DNA of 36,006 bases from NCBI GenBank assembly GCA_018645065.1, contig JABGPF010000002.1, positions 20,208-56,213 of the forward strand, written 5' to 3'. Below the pieces are notes generated by a model. That model was not told the DNA's origin, searched no databases, and saw nothing but the letters and a program-made list of their open reading frames with translations. Made by a program: the position numbers and the translations under genes. Shown here piece by piece: positions 32,865-36,006 of this stretch (its first letter is position 1; each line of letters starts with the position of its first letter). This DNA comes from Phycisphaerales bacterium. Lineage in GTDB: Bacteria; Planctomycetota; Phycisphaerae; SM23-33.

Positions 32865-33704
32865 ATGAAAATCCGATTGGTGGCGATAGATCTTGACGGG
32901 ACGCTGCTGAACTCGGCTAAGGAGATCACCGAGACTACCGCGAGGATCATCCGAACAGCTCGGGAAGTAGCCGGTGTGCGCGTGGTGCTGGCGACGGCAA
33001 GACCACCGCGGACCGTCCTTCCGTTCTATTCGCTGCTGGGACTTAATACCCCGATGATCAACTACAACGGAGCCCTGGTGCACGAACCGGACACCGGACG
33101 GATTATCCTGCACAGGCCAATGGAAGCAAAGCTCGCACGAGCGATTGTAACTATCGCCCGCGAGATGTACCCCCCGGTGCTCGTGTCGGCGGAGGTTCTG
33201 GATAACTGGTACACCGATCAGGCTGGGGATGACTGGCAGAGCGAAACGGCGAGATTAAACGAACTTGCGTACACCGTTGCGCCCATAAACCAGTGGCTTA
33301 ACCAACCGATCACCAGGCTCCACCTGCTGGGCCCGAAAGACTGGTTAACCAAAATCCGGCTGGCGGTCAAAGCCAAGCTCCCCGGACAGGTGGCGATGGT
33401 CTGGAGCGAAACCATGATGTTGCAGGTCATGAACCCCTCCGCCGGTAAGCGAGCGGCGCTCAGAACCGTCGCTACGGAAATGGAACTGCTCGCCGAGGAA
33501 GTAATGGCCATCGGTGACAACGCCAACGACGCCGGGATGCTCCAGTGGGCGGGGATAGGCGTAGCGATGGCCAACGCCTCGCCATATGCACGGAAATACG
33601 CGGACTACGTGACAGACGCCAACGATGCCGACGGGGCGGCTAAGGCGATCGAAAAACTGATCGTGGGACCAGCAATAGAGGACCCGGGCGATCTGCAACT
33701 CTAA
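32865..33704 (+). CDS. Cof-type HAD-superfamily phosphatase
   Basis: This 279-aa hydrolase shows HAD motif I DLDGTLL (Asp9 nucleophile, Asp11), motif II ATARP, motif III Lys in GKRAAL, and motif IV GDNANDAGM. The large type IIB cap lies between (about 85-190). Family members dephosphorylate sugar phosphates, flavin precursors or similar small molecules in the cytoplasm. The length is typical. The gene is divergent from the exported repeat proteins and has no obvious operon partner. The substrate is not determinable from sequence. Confidence 0.93.
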   Translation: MKIRLVAIDLDGTLLNSAKEITETTARIIRTAREVAGVRVVLATARPPRTVLPFYSLLGLNTPMINYNGALVHEPDTGRIILHRPMEAKLARAIVTIAREMYPPVLVSAEVLDNWYTDQAGDDWQSETARLNELAYTVAPINQWLNQPITRLHLLGPKDWLTKIRLAVKAKLPGQVAMVWSETMMLQVMNPSAGKRAALRTVATEMELLAEEVMAIGDNANDAGMLQWAGIGVAMANASPYARKYADYVTDANDADGAAKAIEKLIVGPAIEDPGDLQL

Positions 33705-33781
33705 CACTGGCCTGCTGGCTGGTGCACGTCGCCCACGTTTACAATAGGTTTACAGCTATGACGTTGTCAACCATGACTCGT

Positions 33782-33990
33782 AAAAGTGGTACTTCTTTTC
33801 CATGTCATGGGTCGCACGAAGAAGCGGTTGTTGTAACATCCTATGGCGTAGTGGGTTAGGGTGGGTTTGTTGCGGGTGTTCCGGTCTGGGGCATCGCCTC
33901 CGGGCTCGTAAAGCGTCGGATCGGAGGTTAACAGATCCAGGAGGTGTAAACGTGCGGGAATTCGCCGGCTGGGGCGGATTGCGACCCCTG
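33782..33990 (+). repeat. Dispersed ~200-nt element, copy B; candidate structured RNA
   Basis: This is the second copy of the element at 6823. It starts at AAAAGTGGTACTTCTTTTCC and shares the blocks TTGTAACAT, GGTTAGGGTGGG, GTGTTCCGG, TCGCC, GTGTAAAC and CGCCGG. Its central hairpin differs in sequence from copy A (GGATC ... GATCC; alternatively CCTCCG ... CGGAGG). An outer pairing CGCC/CCGG (33895-33903) with CCGG/GGCG (33965-33976) sits near the place where copy A pairs CAGCGG with CCGCTG. It lies in a convergent intergenic gap. No protein frame is conserved. Confidence 0.55.
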
Positions 33991-34004
33991 CGATAATGCG
34001 TCAC

Positions 34005-34160
34005 AACGGCACCGCGGCGACACGCCGCGGCTCCGCCCAGGCGATACTGGGCGCAATAGTTGCTTTGTTAATCGAGCCATTTTAAATTTCAATTTCAACA
34101 ATAAACGTTATCGTTACTGCGCGTCTGGGCAGAGCCGCGGCGTGTCGCCGCGGTGCCGTT
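34005..34160. repeat. 156-bp inverted-repeat element with nested palindromes
   Basis: The arms 34005-34040 and 34125-34160 are inverted copies with one mismatch in 36. Each arm contains a CCGCGGCG ... CGCCGCGG palindrome. The A+T-rich middle contains GTTATCGTTA, a motif also found in the interior of the element at 14175-14436. Related GCGTCAC sequence flanks both sides. It resembles a miniature hairpin element. Confidence 0.75.
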
Positions 34161-34232
34161 ATTGCGCGTCACGAGCAGAAGATACCCACTAACCGTCACG
34201 AACCCCAAGAAGTGTGAGGAGCCGCCGCATTT

Positions 34233-34282
34233 CAAATTACGGCTTAACGGCGTACGGCTTTGCGTACCCGCACCGTAATTTG
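34233..34282 (-). terminator. Long hairpin after rsmH, possible terminator
   Basis: A perfect 10-bp outer stem (CAAATTACGG 34233-34242 with CCGTAATTTG 34273-34282) encloses smaller palindromes. It lies directly beyond the rsmH stop, but the minus-strand T-run is poor. It may act as a terminator or a 3'-end stabiliser. Confidence 0.5.
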
Positions 34283-34290
34283 GGTAACGG

Positions 34291-35367
34291 TCAGGCCCCT
34301 GCGCGTCGGGCCCAGCGGAGTTTGGCTGAGTTGCTGCGGGGGTTTAGGTGGGCTTCCTGGCTGGTGGCGCGGATTACTCGGTCGCTTTGGGCTTCGTAGA
34401 CGCCTTGGCGAAGACCGTCGCGGAAGGCTTGCTTTACCAGGCGGTCTTCCCCGCTGTGGAAGCTGATGATCCCGATCCTGCCGCCGGGGCGCAGGCAATG
34501 CGGCGCCAAACGCAACAGTTGCCTTATCGCAGATAGTTCGTCATTCACCAGTATTCGCAGGGCCTGGAATGTCCGCATCGCCGGGTGCCCGTCGCTGCTG
34601 GATGACTGTTTCTTCCAGATGGCCTCTGATGTGCCTTTGGCGGTGAAGATCAGTTCCTTGAGTTGGCCTATGGTGGTCAGGGGCGTTGCGTTCCGCTGAG
34701 CGACGATCTGCTGGGCGATCTCTTCATGGTCCGGTTCGTCGGCCAGTTCCCACAGTGCTGCCGACAGTTCGTCCGGGCTTAGCGAGGCCAGCAAATCTGC
34801 CGCGGTTCGCTGGCGTCGTGAGTCCATTCGCATGTCAAGCGGGGCGTTGTCATGCCTGTAGCTCATCCCGCGCGCCGGATCGTCGATCTGCATGCTGGAG
34901 ACGCCCAGGTCGGCGAAAATGATATCGTACCCGTCCAGGCCCTCCTGGCCCATCACCTTGGCGATACCGGCGAAATTTGCGTGGTGAACGCTGATCGGCA
35001 AGCCCGCAGCCGTCAATCGGTCCTTCGTTCGGGCCAGTTCCTTCGCGTCGATATCGAATCCGATGACCCTTCCGCCTGGTTGCACCGCCTGGGCCAGTGC
35101 TGTCGCATGACCGCCATATCCCAGCGTGCAGTCGGCGACAATATCGCCCGGGCGGGGCGCCAGGGCCTCGACCACCTCGCTCATCAGCACCGGAACGTGC
35201 GCTCCAGCCGGAGTGCGCCTACGCTCGCGAATGTGCTGGATCATATCGGCGTCGCCGGAGAGTTCCTTGTAACGCTGCTCGAAGCGGCGCGGGTGGCTTC
35301 CGGAATAACGCTTTCGCCGACGAGGTTTCTCGTCGCCGGTGGTTTGGTTGTCGCTCTGGTCTGTCAT
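34291..35367 (-). CDS. rsmH: 16S rRNA (cytosine-1402-N4)-methyltransferase RsmH (MraW) with basic N-terminal extension
   Basis: This 358-aa SAM-dependent methyltransferase modifies N4 of C1402 in the decoding centre of 16S rRNA. The core starts at HVPVLMSEVVEAL (about 57). Motif I is VADCTLGYGGHA (about 77-88). Other family markers are IIFADLGVSSMQIDDPARGMSYRHDNAPLDMRMD, AMRTFQALRILVNDEL and IISFHSGEDRLVK. Residues 1-55 are a charged extension (PRRRKRYSGSHPRRF) absent from E. coli RsmH. The start ATG 35367 is chosen because the longer frame would cross the promoter -10 box; ATG 35379 overlaps that box. The normal neighbours (mraZ, ftsL, ftsI) are absent, so the dcw-cluster context is lost here. 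Confidence 0.95.
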   Translation of the reverse strand: MTDQSDNQTTGDEKPRRRKRYSGSHPRRFEQRYKELSGDADMIQHIRERRRTPAGAHVPVLMSEVVEALAPRPGDIVADCTLGYGGHATALAQAVQPGGRVIGFDIDAKELARTKDRLTAAGLPISVHHANFAGIAKVMGQEGLDGYDIIFADLGVSSMQIDDPARGMSYRHDNAPLDMRMDSRRQRTAADLLASLSPDELSAALWELADEPDHEEIAQQIVAQRNATPLTTIGQLKELIFTAKGTSEAIWKKQSSSSDGHPAMRTFQALRILVNDELSAIRQLLRLAPHCLRPGGRIGIISFHSGEDRLVKQAFRDGLRQGVYEAQSDRVIRATSQEAHLNPRSNSAKLRWARRAGA

Positions 35368-35377
35368 TATCGGCTGC

Positions 35378-35386
35378 ATTATAACA
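35378..35386 (-). promoter_or_regulatory. Extended -10 promoter of rsmH
   Basis: On the minus strand TGTTATAAT (TGn plus consensus TATAAT, 35386-35378) ends 10 nt before the ATG at 35367. No good -35 is seen. The implied leader of 4-5 nt would make the mRNA nearly leaderless. Confidence 0.6.
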
Positions 35387-35532
35387 GCCCAGGGGCGATG
35401 GCGGATAAATTTTAAAAAACAGCGATGATTCTGTGAATAGTCCTGTTTGTCGGAATAGTCCTGCGGGTGGCGTATTTCTCCCGTTCCGACGTCGTAATAT
35501 GCTATAAATACCGTAATATATCGCTTTTCCTC

Positions 35533-35561
35533 TTGCCAAAGTCGGCTTCCTGTGATACTAT
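35533..35561 (+). promoter_or_regulatory. Promoter of the C-terminal-window exported gene
   Basis: TTGCCA (35533-35538), a 17-nt spacer and TACTAT (35556-35561) with TGA before the -10 (extended -10 type). It gives a predicted start near 35568 and a leader of about 155 nt. Confidence 0.65.
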
Positions 35562-35569
35562 TATGTAGG

Positions 35570-35704
35570 TCCGTCGAGGGACGGATTGTAGGTAGAGCCA
35601 GAGGTGGCGAGATTATTTGCATGTTGAGGGTCTCGCCTGGAACGGTTGCGGTTCGTGAGATTTCACACCGCACCCGTAATACAATTGGTTGAAGCCCAGC
35701 CAAT
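35570..35704 (+). promoter_or_regulatory. Strongly folded 5' leader, possible regulatory RNA
   Basis: Four hairpins lie in a row between the promoter and the ribosome site: TCCGTC-GAGG-GACGGA (35570-35585); GGCGAGA ... TCTCGCC (35606-35637); a composite ~13-bp stem ACGG, TGCGG, GTGA with its complements (35642-35677); and ATTGG ... CCAAT (35684-35704), which ends just before AGAGGA. No known riboswitch consensus is recognised. Confidence 0.5.
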
Positions 35705-35722
35705 AATAGAGGATATATCATC

Positions 35723-36006
35723 ATGAGGATATTACGCGATAGCACACGTAAGTGTGTTGCAGTTCTTACTGTGGCGGCCTTGCTCGCCATATTTGGGCTT
35801 AACGCCCAGGCGGGAATCATTCTGCCTGGAGGTCTGGTGGGCAACGACCTGACCGATCCTGAAGACGACGGGTCACTGGCCGGTACGGTGACATATTCGG
35901 CCCAGAAGAACGATACAGAAGGAGCGCTGAAGGCGTTTGATAACAGTGCGAGCACCAAGTGGTACACCACCAGCAGCACCCCCATGCCGCATTTTATCAC
36001 GTTCCA
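35723..36006 (+). CDS. Exported protein with F5/8 type C-like domain (partial, runs off the window)
   Basis: The first 94 residues are present. A signal peptide (MRILRDSTRKCVAVLTVAAL, ending near LNAQA) is followed by a region containing AFDNSASTKWYTTSS. That resembles the start of a discoidin (F5/8 type C) carbohydrate-binding domain, where A-D-x-T-x-W is the usual pattern. AGAGGA lies 9 nt before the ATG. Exported proteins of this type in planctomycetes often end in PEP-CTERM anchors, but the C-terminus is outside the window. The frame stays open to the end. Confidence 0.75.
   Translation, partial: MRILRDSTRKCVAVLTVAALLAIFGLNAQAGIILPGGLVGNDLTDPEDDGSLAGTVTYSAQKNDTEGALKAFDNSASTKWYTTSSTPMPHFITF

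Overview
The window looks like chromosomal DNA of a planctomycete-like bacterium, probably close to Phycisphaerae. This is an inference from gene content: a Tat-exported FGly sulfatase, a Tat-exported Gfo/Idh/MocA oxidoreductase, a giant PQQ-propeller protein ending in a malectin-like domain, paralogous exported repeat proteins, and RsmH and UvrA with long basic N-terminal tails. No 16S rRNA or other taxonomic marker is present.

Layout. (1) 1-6.7 kb is housekeeping: an L,D-transpeptidase (+), then rpmB (L28), an EF-G-like GTPase and uvrA (all -), with recognisable promoters and terminators. (2) 6.8-7.4 kb is non-coding and holds copy A of a dispersed element whose second copy lies at 33.8 kb. 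(3) 7.3-13.9 kb is an array of short + strand gene cassettes separated by attC-like sites ending in GTT-type cores. There is no integron integrase, so it reads as a CALIN (cluster of attC sites lacking an integrase) or the distal part of a chromosomal integron. Cargo: small membrane and lipoprotein genes, a YhcG-type PDDEXK nuclease, a TPR lipoprotein, a Phd/RelE-type toxin-antitoxin pair and a zinc-ribbon protein. (4) 13.9-14.9 kb is a decayed end: a 262-bp inverted-repeat element, a broken second YhcG copy abutting it, and a cluster of hairpins. (5) 14.9-26.9 kb is a minus-strand exported-catabolism operon: PQQ/malectin protein, secreted protein, creatininase-family hydrolase, oxidoreductase, metalloprotease, sulfatase. 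It is interrupted at 18.77-21.59 kb by a two-gene Septu (PtuA/PtuB) antiphage island flanked by two diverged copies of the creatininase 3' end. (6) 27.1-32.6 kb: a single-domain response regulator, a cupin-like lipoprotein and two large paralogous exported proteins. (7) 32.9-36 kb: a Cof-type HAD phosphatase (+), copy B of the dispersed element, a second long inverted repeat, rsmH (-), and the start of an exported F5/8-type-C-like protein (+) behind a strongly folded leader.

How it fits together. The operon in region 5 probably handles sulfated or otherwise modified sugars in the envelope or periplasm. The accessory DNA (cassette array, Septu island, inverted repeats) carries defence and stress modules. 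The most noteworthy observations are the integrase-less cassette array, the footprint of the Septu insertion at a protein-gene 3' end, and the repeated ~200-nt element that behaves like a structured RNA rather than a gene. All calls are from reading the sequence by eye; no database search was run.
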